This document shows positions 34,505 to 45,490 of a stretch of DNA of 64,000 nucleotides, in pieces. Every line of letters starts with the position of its first letter. Positions within the stretch are counted from its first letter, which is position 1. The stretch is from Delphinus delphis (Eukaryota > Chordata > Mammalia > Artiodactyla > Delphinidae). The notes under the pieces are model-generated. The model did no database searches, had not been told where the DNA came from, and saw only the letters and a list, made by a program, of their open reading frames with translations. A program made the translations under genes and the position numbers. Location: positions 62,566,447 to 62,630,446 of the forward strand of contig NC_082696.1 of the NCBI RefSeq assembly GCF_949987515.2, given 5' to 3'.

Positions 34505-34715
34505 CATAGCATTTCCTGGAATCAAAACTTGGTTTTAAGTTCTAGCTTTTACTTGCCACTACGCTTTATCTTTAGAAATTTTAAACATTCTTTGCCTTGT
34601 ATTCCCCATCTGTACAATGGTCATTACAGAAGTACCAGACTTCCTTGGCTAGTTGTGAGAATTAAATGAGATTACATATAATTGCATAGTTATTTAAAAT
34701 GTGCAATATTCCTTT
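34505..34715 (+). mobile_element. MIR SINE, plus strand
   Basis: Reads in MIR order: CATAGCATTTCCTGGAATCA, TTTACTTGCCACTACG, TTCTTTGCCTTGTATTCCCC, ATCTGTACAATGGTCATTAC, AGTTGTGAGAATTAAATGAG and ATTACATATAATTGCATAG, corresponding to 'ctgccacttact...cctcagtttcctcatctgtaaaatggg...ttgtgaggattaaatgag'. Typical MIR divergence. Confidence 0.8.
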
Positions 34716-35379
34716 CCTTTCTGCAAAATGAAAACAACATTATGGTCTAAAAGTCAGTCATTCACTATACTTAATGAATACCTTTGAAATCTTTTTCAGC
34801 AAGAACACTGAAAATTTTGGATCGAAATCAGTTTATACTATATTCTGCTTACCTGAATCCTTAAACACAGAATATAGACCAAAATTTAACCTATTTTTGG
34901 TGGCTCATTTACCAATACAAGTAATTATTGTACTAATTTGAATTCTGTGATAGCTCAGTGCTTGGCTTTCAACCCTGTCAGCAGGAGGTAAGAGTATCTT
35001 TAAAGGCTGCCAAGGAGACATATTGACTATCACACTTCGTTTTAAATTAATGATTGATTTCCCTGAGCCTGTCTTTTCCTTCTTTAAGCATTAATGATGT
35101 TTATCAGCAGCCACCAACATTCCCAGTACCTATTACCATTTCTTCACTATTTCTAAAAGGCTAGAGACATTGCACAAGCCAGTGCATCCTGTATGCGCTG
35201 TGTACCTGGATCCATCCTTTTTCACTGCAGGTTAAAGTAGCAGTCACACTTCCAAATCCTGTCAGTAATACTGTACTCCACTTACCACCAGGAATGGGGT
35301 TTTTATTGTCTGCTGACCAGTAGGTGTTTCAACTCCAGAATCCCATCCTCCATGCCTGCTTGCTAGAACCACTCCTGGT

Positions 35380-35760
35380 AACAAACTTTTTATTTTGTAT
35401 TTCCTAGAAGCAGAGCCTAAGACAGGAATTTGGGCATAAATGATGCATTGAAGGCATGATCTTCAGTAACACCTGTAAGGAAATGAAGGAAGCAAGATAG
35501 GGAAGAGAAATGAGATGGGCAAGGATGTGTCCTCAAGTAAGCATTCTAGGCCTGATCTATGGGGTTGGTAGAAATTTTTAGGGCACAAATCTCTACCAGA
35601 TTTGCATCCCCTGGAGCTAAGTGGTCAGCCTGCATTGCTTGTTAGCTGCTCCCAGAACACGGGTAGAGGTGTAGGGTGGTTAACCTTCTGGACAAGGGGG
35701 CTGCCATTAGCCGAGAGGTATTCTCCAGAGAAAAGGGGCAGATGTGGAGGTGTCTGCACT
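35380..35760. repeat. probable old interspersed repeat, unclassified
   Basis: TTCCTAGAAGCAGAGCCTAAGACAGGAATTTGGG opens a stretch whose style matches old mammalian repeats ('tggtagaaacagagcctgagacagg'). Family not assigned. The open frames here show no domain. Confidence 0.35.
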
Positions 35761-35799
35761 GACTATTGAAGGGGAATCTGAATGAGGGACAAACAGCAT

Positions 35800-35960
35800 C
35801 TGCTACAAGTAGACCATTACTTTCATGCGATTTACAGATGGGAAAACTCAGATGTAGAAAACGGAGAGCTTCACTAACCTGCGCCAAGCCTCACATCTTG
35901 GAGCTCACATTGAAGCCAGGTTTTTCTCAAAAGAGTGCCTGCTCTCAGCCAACCTTGCAT
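35800..35960 (-). mobile_element. MIR SINE, minus strand
   Basis: Reverse-complement MIR pattern: GATTTACAGATGGGAAAACTCAG, then CTTCACTAACCTGCGCCAAGCCTCACATCTTGGAG and TGAAGCCAGGTTTTTCT, in place of 'ttttacagatgaggaaactgag...taacttgcccaaggtcacac...gaacccagg'. Confidence 0.65.
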
Positions 35961-37595
35961 ATCGTCTCACACAGGGAAGCAAGGAGACTCACATGGACTG
36001 AGGAGAAAAGGAAAGAGTGGAAAAAATGAGGACCAATTCAGGGTAACAGTATGACTAGACTTTATTCTAAAAAGAGGAACGTCAATGAGAGAAATCAAGG
36101 AAGCATAGGTATAGAATCGTGCTTAAAATAATTTTACTTCAGTCCTGTTTAAGTTATATCTCTAGAGAACAAGGAGGAACAGGAGGAAAAAACCTAAAGG
36201 AAAAATGATGAAAGAAAGAAGGTACAAAAGAGAGGAGGCATTTGAAATAAGCCTAAGGAAAATATATCTTGATTCCAACTATGGAAAAAAATATGTCTAT
36301 ATATACACATTTTTAAAACAGAGTCTCAACATAGCTATTTTAAAAGGGGGCAAGGAAGGGGCATAGGCCTACCAATATAGCACAAGAATTATATAATTTC
36401 TGGTTTTCTCCAGCAATAGAAACTACAAATTCGAAGAAGTCTTTTAATTCTTTTGAAAGCTATTTTTAAAATTAATACAAGGCATTACAATGTGCCTATG
36501 CTTATTTATAAAATTGCTTAAATCGTGTCTAAACAGTTATTTAGAGCTAACTTTAGTATGTGCATTTTCTTTCTAAAGGGAAAGTGTGAAAAAATATTTA
36601 ATATTAATTTCCAAGTATAGATAAAAAAAGTTTTGAAGACATTGTCTTTTGTCCCCATATAAGTGGTCATCAGCACTCTTTTTATAATCCCTTAGCATTC
36701 TTAATCAAACCTTCAGAAGCTTAAATTATTATTGAGCAATTTATTTAGGATTATGGCTTAATTCATGATTCTAAAATGAACGTACTATCAACTTCTAGGA
36801 GTAAAATCACAAGTAACAGCATAATCATCTAGACCAAATAGGGCTTGAGCAATTTTAAAATACCCAGGATTTGAATGAATTAATAGATAAGAGGATAGAT
36901 TCATTATGTGGTCAAGAGGTCATTTCATAAAAATATTTTAAATTAAAAAATTAAAAACCTTTTGGTTTTAAGACTGAGGATAAAGTGGATTGGCAAGAAT
37001 TAAAGAAAATGTTGAGAAAGCCTGAAAATTATGCACCTGATTGAAGGACTAATTAAAATTATCTTGAAGGCACTGGAAGTTTTTATCTTTGAATTTTTCT
37101 GTCTATGGATGAAATGTTCTTTTATTGTTTTCCAAAGGAAAATATGCATAAAAACCTAAATAATCTCTCTCTCTGAGAGAAATTTCAGATAAAATGTGGT
37201 ATAAAGTTCAGTTTTGTGCCTCATTCATGTCCTTCTTATGCTATCTCTGGACAGTGCATCCAACCCAAAGTGCCATGAATGTTAGAGGCCAAAGGCTACC
37301 AGCAGCACCATTCTGAGAATTGCCTTGGGTCTACCAGGTCTATTTAATGCAGAAGTACCTGAAGGCTACACCTTCACTCTGGAGGTGGAGAGTGATTTCA
37401 GAATCACAGAAGTCCTATTCTTTTGCCTCAAGTTAGGATTCACTGATACTGCAGATTTCCCCGTAGGATCAGATTGTGGCCAGACTTGAGCCAAGATGCT
37501 TTCCCTCACTTCTCTACAGGTTTCACCTCTGAACACTTCCTCAATAAACCACCTTCATAAAAGCTCTGCTATCAACCTGTGTTTCTATGACATCA
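35961..37595. other. AT-rich noncoding DNA, nothing recognised
   Basis: No gene or clear transposon. 37.2-37.6 kb is more GC-rich but has no open frame with recognisable content. Confidence 0.45.
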
Positions 37596-37602
37596 GTCTA
37601 CG

Positions 37603-37760
37603 TTGCAGTAGTTCTCAGAGTTTAGTCTGTCCCAGAATCAATCAGGAGGGCTTGTGAAAACACAGATTGCTGAGGCAGTAGGTCTGGAGTAGAACCTAAA
37701 GATCTGCATTTCTTACAGTTCCCAGTTGCTGCTGCTACTCTGTGGATACCGTGTTGGCCG
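37603..37760 (+). mobile_element. hAT-Charlie MITE-like fragment (MER family)
   Basis: GCAGTAGTTCTCAGAGTTTA, TCCCAGAATCAATCAGGAGG, GAGGCAGTAGGTCTGGAGTAG and AAGATCTGCATTTCTTACAG follow a common MER-type miniature hAT layout that begins 'cagtggttctcaaag'. The right end is lost. Exact family is uncertain. Confidence 0.5.
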
Positions 37761-37974
37761 CATTGTTCTGTGAAAATCAATCTAAAACAGTGAGGAAAGG
37801 TTTATAAATTGTGTGCTGCTATCTTTGATTTCTTGAGTAAACTGAACACAATCATAATTTATGGATATAATTTAGCATTTTGATGTATAAAATGATGTTA
37901 TAGATTAAAAAGTTAAAGCTACTTATGAAAGTTAGGAAAAAGGAAAATGTGATCTAAATTCATTAAACGGTTTT

Positions 37975-38080
37975 ATTCAATAAATATTTAATGAGCATAT
38001 ACTCTGTGTTAGGCAGCTGCAGCCCAGGAGTATAAAATATATGGAAGAGAAACCACCTCCACCCAAGAGGGCTACTGGAG
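37975..38080 (-). mobile_element. L2 LINE 3' fragment, minus strand
   Basis: TTTTATTCAATAAATATTTAATGAGCATATACTCTGTGTTAGGCAG resembles the reverse complement of the L2 3' end ('ttcattcaacaaatatttattgagcacctactatgtgccaggcac'). Short ancient fragment. Confidence 0.6.
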
Positions 38081-40330
38081 AAGCTGCATCAGGCAAAAGC
38101 CAGATTTCGATTAGAACAAAAAGATTCAGAGGTTGAGGATGGAGGGGATTTGTTGATTATTGACCATGGGGTCTAGATGGTAAAGTGACATGGTTTTAAT
38201 AGATGAGAAGGCATAACAGAGAGAGTCTAAAAAATTAAAATGCCAGACTTCACAGGTATTAAGGTCTGAGGTACAGAAGTTGACCTGGGTTTCTGTTGGT
38301 GACTGAGCAGGATCAAGTCCTTGATGAGACTCTTGCTCAATGGCCTCAATGTGTAAGGAGTGATGGAGAGACTGTGAAGAAGAGGGGGAAGTGAAGGTGC
38401 ACTTGCAGGAATGCAGAGTTCTAGGGCACCTACAGATGGAAGCCTCTAGGGATGTAAATTAACATCAAGCACTAAGATTCTTTTCTTTACTTCCACCAAA
38501 GAAAGCCTTGAGGTCAGAGCTAGGAAGTCTTACTTTGACTATGTAGACACTCTCTTGACAACTGTTGATGGAGATCTACAAGTTGGGGAGAGTCTCCATT
38601 GTGTGATTTAATCCTTTTGATAAACAGTCATTACAGTTATCTCCTCCCAGTCTACCACTTAACTTAGAACTTAATGCATCTCTTTTTTGATCAAGAAATA
38701 TTTAATTTTGATGCATTTAAATGCATCATATTTTTTCTTAACAACTTATGGCTAAGGTCACAAATATATTCTAATGCCTTTGTTTTCTTTACAGTTTTAC
38801 TCACATGTTTGGTCTTTAATTCATCTTAAGATTACTTAAACGTGGTCAGAGATAGGAAAACAATTTTATTTTGATCTGCTGTTAAGCTGATTTTCACATA
38901 CCATTTGCTCATTAGTCTCTTTCTTACTGACTTGTGATGACAGTTATATCATTTCCAAGTACTAAAAAATATATATCTTTTCCAGGAATATCTACCCTTT
39001 ACATTGGTCTATAAGAATATTTCTGCATTAGTACCACACTGTTGAATTGCTATACTTCATAAAACATGACTTAATATCTGGTAGCATCAATTCACTTTGT
39101 TTGGTCTGTTTTTTCAAAATATTTGTAACTATTTAGGAACTCTTTATTTTTCCTTGCATGTGTGTTTGTTGATTAATTATTCTTGCCCACAAGGCCCTTT
39201 TATTCTCTTGCAAGCCAGAGTCATCTTTGTAGAAATAAGAAGACAAAAATAATTAAACTCTAGGCTTGGGGAAAGAATTGGAAACATAAAATGGGATAGA
39301 GCTAGGAGATATAGGATTTTGGCAGCAGCCAAAATAAACTATTGTGCACCCAACAGAGCAGCCTGCAGGGACCATAAAGTTGGGACATATACTAAGTTGG
39401 AATGAAAGTATCAGATGATCTGTAGAAACTAGAGAGACAAGACAGTCACCATCAGTGCTTCTGAATGGTGTGTCCATCTTTCTCTTGGAAAGATTGATTT
39501 GACTTCTCCATCAACTAACTGCTGTTGTTGAACTTCTTGCTTTTGCTGAACATACTTGCATTTTGCTTTATTTTTGTTCTAAAGTTCTTGAACCTTATCT
39601 GCTGTACTGTACACTAATATTTTTCAATATATCGTTGCATGTGCTTCTTTATAAAGCAGGATACAAAAAAATAAGATACAGGAATGAAAGACAAAGAAAA
39701 TAAATACCTAAATTATCATAGAGAAAATTTTTAAATCTTCTAAATGAAATAAAACTACAACTGAATAACTAGAGAGAAATGGCATGTTTGAAGATGAGAA
39801 CACAGTAATGCAGGTAATAATTATCACCCAAATTAATCTAAAAAATGTAGAACTCACAACAGAATATTATGAATTTTAACAAAGTGCTTCGAGAATAAAT
39901 GTGAAACTTCTTGTCTATGAATCTAAACACATGCACAGACCAAGCTTGAAAGATGCCAGACTCAGAGGACTTCACTAAGGCCCCATGTTCCACAGACACA
40001 ACCTAATGGAAGCATCAATATTCCTGTGAGAAAGAGATTTAAATCTTCATTACTTACCATTGAGATACCTGTGACTTGAAGAAGCAAGTTTACTTATTGA
40101 AGAACTATTACTGGGGACTCTGGAAACCAAAGAGATCTCCTACAGTTGGCTCTTCCTCTGATGACTTCTTTCGAACAATAACAGAAAATTCTTGATGCTA
40201 CAGGAACCAGCCCATCCATGTAAGCACCACAGGCATCCACAAAGGTAACAAACTATATTCCACCAGAGAAGCTGTTGGAAGAGTTGAATATCTCATTCAA
40301 TCACTGCCCATACTCCAGTAATTGGAAGTA
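38081..40330. other. noncoding DNA, nothing confidently recognised
   Basis: 38.08-38.45 kb is purine-rich and could be part of an old unclassified repeat. No gene or RNA feature seen; the minus-strand frame at 39253-39477 has no recognisable domain. Confidence 0.4.
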
Positions 40331-40339
40331 AATGGCCTC

Positions 40340-40582
40340 AAAATCCACACTTACACAACAAGCCACAGGCCAAGGGTTGCCACCAGAAGCTGGAGAAGGG
40401 AAGGGCCAGATTTTCCCTGGGAGCCTCCAGAAGGAACGCAACGCTGACAACACCTTGATTTTGGCTCAGTGATACCAATTTTAGATTTTTGGCATCCAGA
40501 ACTATAAAGGAATAAATTTTTGTTGTTTTAAATTACCTATTTTGTGGCAATTTGATACAGCAACCACAGGAAATAAATACAG
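40340..40582 (+). mobile_element. MLT1-type LTR fragment (ERVL-MaLR), noncoding
   Basis: The 3' part of a solitary LTR of an ancient MaLR retrotransposon. Marks: CCACCAGAAGCTGGAGAAGG, GGGAGCCTCCAGAAGGAACG, ACACCTTGATTTTGGCTC, CATCCAGAACTATAAAGGAATAAATTT (polyadenylation-signal region), TTGTTGTTTTAAATTACC and the terminal AAATACA. About 20 bases near 40471-40490 look inserted relative to the family. No internal coding sequence is present. Confidence 0.75.
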
Positions 40583-40760
40583 GGTCCACCTGAAAAATTC
40601 AGGATACTCTCCAGTCTCAAAGTCCTTAATTATGTTTTTTTTTTTCCATATAAAGTAATACTTACACTTTTTCTGTATAGGTTAGTATTCACAGGTTCCA
40701 GGAATTAGGATGTAAATGTCTTTTGGGAGACAATTATTCAGGGTACCACAGTAGTCAAAA
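40583..40760. repeat. probable old repeat, family uncertain
   Basis: CAGTCTCAAAGTCCTTAATTATG ... GTTAGTATTCACAGGTTCCAGGAATTAGGATGTAAATGTCTTTTGGGAGACAATTATTCAGGGTACCACA is a phrase set recurrent in old mammalian repeats. It directly follows the LTR end. Family not assigned. Confidence 0.45.
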
Positions 40761-41055
40761 TTATATTTTGGAAATTGTCCTACATTTGTTTTTTGTACTG
40801 TCCTTGTCTGTTTTATAAGCTTCCTGAAATTCTGAAATTTGCTAATAACTACCTTCTCTATGAATAGCTACATTAACTTATTAATAATCAGGAAAAAAAA
40901 TTTGCAGCTTTGCAAATTTGACAATGAAATTTCACTTTAGCCCCATTCCAACTGAAAAAGATTAGGAAATTTAATAATGCCAAGGCAGTCAAGGGTTTGG
41001 GGTAATGAAAATCCTCATGCACCACTGATGAAGTGATAAATCACTGCAGTTATTT

Positions 41056-41263
41056 ATTTATTTATCTATTTGCGGTACGTGGGCCTCTCACTGTTGTGGC
41101 CTCCCCCATTGCGGAGCACAGGCTCCGGACGCACAGGCTCAGCAGCCATGGCTCACGGGCCCAGCCACTCCGCGGCATGTGGGATCCTCCCGGACCGGGG
41201 CACAAACCCATGTCCCCTGCATCAGCAGGCCGACTCTCAACCACTGCGCCACCAGGGAAGCCC
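41056..41263 (-). mobile_element. CHR-1 type SINE, minus strand
   Basis: A (TTTA)n-like tail, then TGCGGTACGTGGGCCTCTCA through GCGCCACCAGGGAAGCCC. A perfect 14-bp target duplication CACTGCAGTTATTT flanks it (41042-41055 and 41264-41277). The overlapping 60-82 aa open frames are SINE shadows. Confidence 0.96.
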
Positions 41264-41517
41264 CACTGCAGTTATTTTTAAAACAATTGGCACCCTTATA
41301 AAATTAAATATGTAAAGAAGTTTGGCATATTACTTTCATTTCTTGCATAATGCTGTAGAGATATGTTCAGGGAGTCAGGTTCAATGGTATTCATCACAGT
41401 ATTATTTTTGTAGCAAAGACTAGGAGGCAACATAATTGTCCACATTAGGGAAATGGATAATGAAAGTATTTTACATGCATTCCAAAAGTATCTACTAGAT
41501 ATAAAAATACACTTTGA

Positions 41518-41563
41518 ATATATACACACACACATATATATATGTATATACATATATATATAG
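41518..41563. repeat. (CA)n/(TA)n microsatellite
   Basis: Interrupted run of ACACACACAC, then ATATATATAT with GTATATAC inserts. Confidence 0.85.
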
Positions 41564-41605
41564 GCAATAAATTGTTAAAATAAAAAATAATTAAAGACCT
41601 GTTGC

Positions 41606-41637
41606 GATTTATATCATATGGCTGTATGATATAAATC
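41606..41637. repeat. 13-bp perfect hairpin
   Basis: GATTTATATCATA, a six-base loop TGGCTG, then the exact reverse complement TATGATATAAATC. Too AT-rich for a stable terminator and without a known role in this setting. Confidence 0.95.
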
Positions 41638-41699
41638 TCATAGGAGGCAAGCAGGGAAGGAGAAGGTATGGAATGTAAAGTCACAGATATTATAGGGTA

Positions 41700-42172
41700 T
41701 TACATTAGTTAGGGTTCTCCAGAGAAACAGAACCAATAGTATCCCTATCTATCTATCCATCCATCTCTCCATCATCTATTAAGAATTATTATAAGGAATT
41801 GGCTCACATGATTATGGAAGCTGAGAAGTCTTAATAAGTGTAGTTGGCAAGCTGGAAATGCTGAAGAGCCACTGGTTCCAGTTTTAGTCTAAGTCCAAAG
41901 CAGGATAAGACCAATATCCCAGCTCAAAGTCAGGGAGAGAGAGAGAATTATTTTTTTTTTATTCAGCTTTTTTATTCCATCAGGCCATTCACTCATTGGA
42001 TGAGTCCCAATCACATTGGGGAGAAAAAAATCTGCTTTCTTCAGTCTACCAATTTAAGAGTTAATCTCATCCAGAATTACCCTCATAGATACATCCAGAA
42101 ATAATGTTTAACTATATATCTGGGCATCCTCTGGCCCAGTCAAGTTGACACATAAAATTAACCATCACAGGT
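41700..42172. mobile_element. old interspersed repeat (L1M-type or MaLR), full-looking copy
   Basis: Starts TTAGTTAGGGTTCTCCAGAGAAACAGAACCAATAG and ends CCCAGTCAAGTTGACACATAAAATTAACCATCACAGG, both hallmarks of one frequent mammalian repeat, with GGAATTGGCTCACATGATTATGGAAGCTGAGAAG and GATGAGTCCCAATCACATTGG in between. A (TATC)n patch and a poly-T run interrupt it. I recognise the repeat text but not securely its family name or its orientation. Confidence 0.6.
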
Positions 42173-43786
42173 ACCACATTTGAGAAAAATAAAATGAACT
42201 GATATGAGATAGTGTTGCATATGTTTGAAGATAGAGTGCAAACATGCAGTAAAAACAAACAAAAAACAAATATATGGGGAAATAAAAAGAGAGATGCATG
42301 TGATAAGTTTCTTCCAGAGTTTGGTAGAGCAGGGATTCAGAGATGAAAAGTGAAGCAACTGATAGGTTCCAGCTTGCCATTTAATAGTGGGAAGCATATC
42401 TAACCCCGTCTTGGTTATCTGTTAGTGAACTTTGTGAGACTTGAGTACTATGTTTTCCCTTCTAGTTAACAATTTGCTCAGTACAGACTAATTGATCTTA
42501 TCTAAGAACTACCAACCGAGGAAGGATTAATGTTATGTTACAGATTGATCTATCCTTGCTTTTCATTATTTTTATCATGATTGGAAATTTTGCAATCATT
42601 CTAATGAATACTTTGCCCCCCAAAGAACTAACTATCCCTCTATACCCCAATCTTCTACTCTTCTGTCCTGTCTACTTGTAACAAGGCATACAATAAAACT
42701 AGAGTTGCTCTTTCTTCACCTCACCCAACATCAGCTGGTGTATTTGAGGGTAAGAGGGACAGTACTATCTATGAATTATTTTAATGCATCCTTTTTCTAA
42801 AAATAAGCCATCTTTACTTCTGAGATCACCCTGGGATAAAATGTGCCAGCATAACTTTGTTCTCTTTAGCTTCTTCCTAAGAAAGATATTATATTTTGTG
42901 AGATTTTACAGGCTCTTATATGGTATTTTCCTGGCCTGGTAATTTGCAGTAATGGATATTCAAGAAACCAATTTATACAGCTCACTGATGTAAGTTGTAA
43001 CAAAGTCTGGAGACATATGAGGACACATTTTCAGTAGGCTTTTGAAAATGTGCTGACACATTTTAGGAGTGCATCTGTTTTTGCTTGCAAAAACTCACAT
43101 TTATGTGTGCAACATGAGAAATAGAATGCACAAACAGGTGGTTTTAAATGGTTTTAAATCCTCAAGCAGAATTTAAATGGAGACACTCACAACCTTATTG
43201 GAGCCTGTTGAAAATTCTTCCAAATCTCACATTTAAACCAGTGGCAAATGTCTTGGTATTCCTGATATCTGTGACTTTATTCTTCCATTTGAAATAGCAC
43301 TTGATAAGAAGAATTATGGATAGCTTTCTGACTTTACTAATGAGGTACTGTGTGAAATTGAGTAAGCTATAAATCTTTACACTTTAGTGTGTTATACATT
43401 AACTAAAAATAACATATCAATCTCAGAGGGAAATCATATATATGTAGAAATCTACAAATAATGTATAAAATTATGCATTATAAAAGCAACATTAGGCCTT
43501 TAGACACATCCATGTGAACATTAAATGAACACATACACACATATCAAACATTTGTTTAAGGTTCTACAGTGGATCAGATATTCTGCTAATCAATAGAAAT
43601 CAAAAACAGCTAATAATAGTTCCTGCATCAAAGCATTACAGCCTAATATAAAGAAAGATATTCAAATAGACACTTTAAGAATTTCAGGTAAAGTGATAGA
43701 GATGTGGAGAGGACACTGAGAGTCACAAATAAGAATATCATTTTAGAGAAAGGAGGGCAGTGTACAATGTATAAAGGACAGTCAAG
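42173..43786. other. AT-rich noncoding DNA, nothing recognised
   Basis: No gene or clear element. Overlapping minus-strand frames at 42158-42397 have no recognisable domain. Confidence 0.45.
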
Positions 43787-43799
43787 AAGTCAAGACAGG

Positions 43800-43917
43800 G
43801 AATTCTCTGGCAGTGCAGTGGTTAGGACTCTGCTTTCACTGCCAAGGGCCTGGGTTCAATCCCTGGTCAGGGAACTAAGATCTCACAAGCTGTGTGGCAC
43901 AGCCAAAAAAAAAAAAA
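43800..43917 (+). mobile_element. CHR-2-like SINE, plus strand
   Basis: Short tRNA-derived SINE: GGAATTCTCTGGCAGTGCAG (A-box region), GCTTTCACTGCCAAGGGCC, a near-consensus B box GGGTTCAATCCC at 43852-43863, GGGAACTAAGATCTCACAAG, then a pure A tail of 15. A perfect 13-bp target duplication AAGTCAAGACAGG flanks it (43787-43799 and 43918-43930). The 102-aa open frame that includes it is not a gene. Confidence 0.95.
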
Positions 43918-44039
43918 AAGTCAAGACAGGTATTATTAGAAAACTGAGTTTGAACAGAATTCAGAAATATATATATGATCTCTGTGTGTGTGTGTCTTCT
44001 CATGTCAAATGAGAAGAAATGGCATTCATACAGAAGGAA

Positions 44040-45070
44040 AATTGTAAACTAAGGTAACATTAGGAATGAAGGGAAGGAAGGACTATCTCTGGGATTGGGC
44101 AAGATGATAGAGTTTACAAGACCAAGTGAGAGATAGGGAGGAATCAGTGATATATCCAGATTTCTGACTTGGGTTATTATATGGATGGTAATGCCAGTGA
44201 CAGAGTTAAGGAGTATAGAAGATTCAGTAGCTTTGCATCAGAGGAGACGATGATTTTTGCTTTAGACTAAGACAAGTTGGATCTATCTGTGGGTCCTTAC
44301 AGTGAATATGCCCAGTGGGCAGTTAGATCTATGTCTGGGTTTGGAGCTTAGAGACCTAAAACTATAATCATCATGGCTTCTCAAACAGAAACATATATGA
44401 GTATCGCAAAGACTTTTTTCCCCATTTACAGAGACCATGGCCCCAATCCAGATCTACTGACCTACATTTGTGGGACAGGAACACAAGATCACATTTTGAA
44501 AACTTCTTTCTGTGTTTTTATATACACTTTAAATTTAGATCCCCTCATCTGAGTGATGGTTGAAGTCACTTGTGTGGAGGATACTGTCAAGAAGACAAAG
44601 GACTGCATCTGGAGGATGCCAGATTAAGATACAGGCAAATAAATAGGATTAATGAAGAGAGGAAGGAAGATTTTAAGGTAAGAAGATAATTAAAGACTAA
44701 TATATGCTGATTTCAAGAAATTATCTACATATTCAAATGCTACAAAGGTCAAATTAAAGAATTAGAAGTCGTATATCGAATTGGGCAATTAGAAGTCCAC
44801 TAAGAATTTTCCCAGTTCTGACTCTGTGAAGTAACGTTCAGAGGGGGTCAAATATTAGATGCAGAAAGGGGAATGTGGAGGTAATGTGTGTGTGTCGGGG
44901 GGTGGTCAGAGGGGACCAGGATCAAGGAAGAATTCTTTAATATAGAAGAGTCTTGGGCATGTTTGTAGCCTTGGGGAATTAATTAGTAGACATAGAGAAG
45001 CTAAAAATAAAGGAGAGGAAAACCAACTGATGCAGTAAGATTTAACAGAAGTGTTTGAGGAGAAATGGTT
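44040..45070. repeat. probable old interspersed repeat, unclassified
   Basis: Purine-rich text with CAGTGGGCAGTTAGATCTAT, GGTTTGGAGCTTAGAGACC and GGTAATGCCAGTGACAGAG recalls a long mammalian repeat ('gtaggcagttggatatatgagtctggagctcag'). Family not assigned. No open frame of note. Confidence 0.4.
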
Positions 45071-45432
45071 AAAGAAGTTCTACCATGAAATTAAGCCTGT
45101 GTAAATATTCACTAAGATTATTAGTGTATTTGGCTCTGTAGATGGTAGTATGGTAGTATGTCCCCCAAACCTGTTAGATTGTATCCCTGCCTTCTATTTA
45201 GTTACACTGTGGAGTCTTTAACACTGATTCTGACTAAAAAATAAAATAAAGATACATATAGCCTGATTTCTAAGTTAAATGATAAAGTTATACCTTGACT
45301 AGATTGTAGGTGTGGTTTGTTGAGAAATGTTCCAGGTCTCCAGAATTTGGGTACAGATACAGACTACAGTGAATATAAACTCACATCTCTTTTTGAAATA
45401 TCTTCATTTATTTTCAAAGCAAATACTAGCAG

Positions 45433-45438
<6 letters not shown>

Positions 45439-45487
<49 letters not shown>
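45439..45487. repeat. (AT)n microsatellite
   Basis: 49 bases of uninterrupted alternating AT. The plus-strand 72-aa frame across it (IYIYIY) is not a gene. Confidence 0.97.
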
Positions 45488-45490
<3 letters not shown>

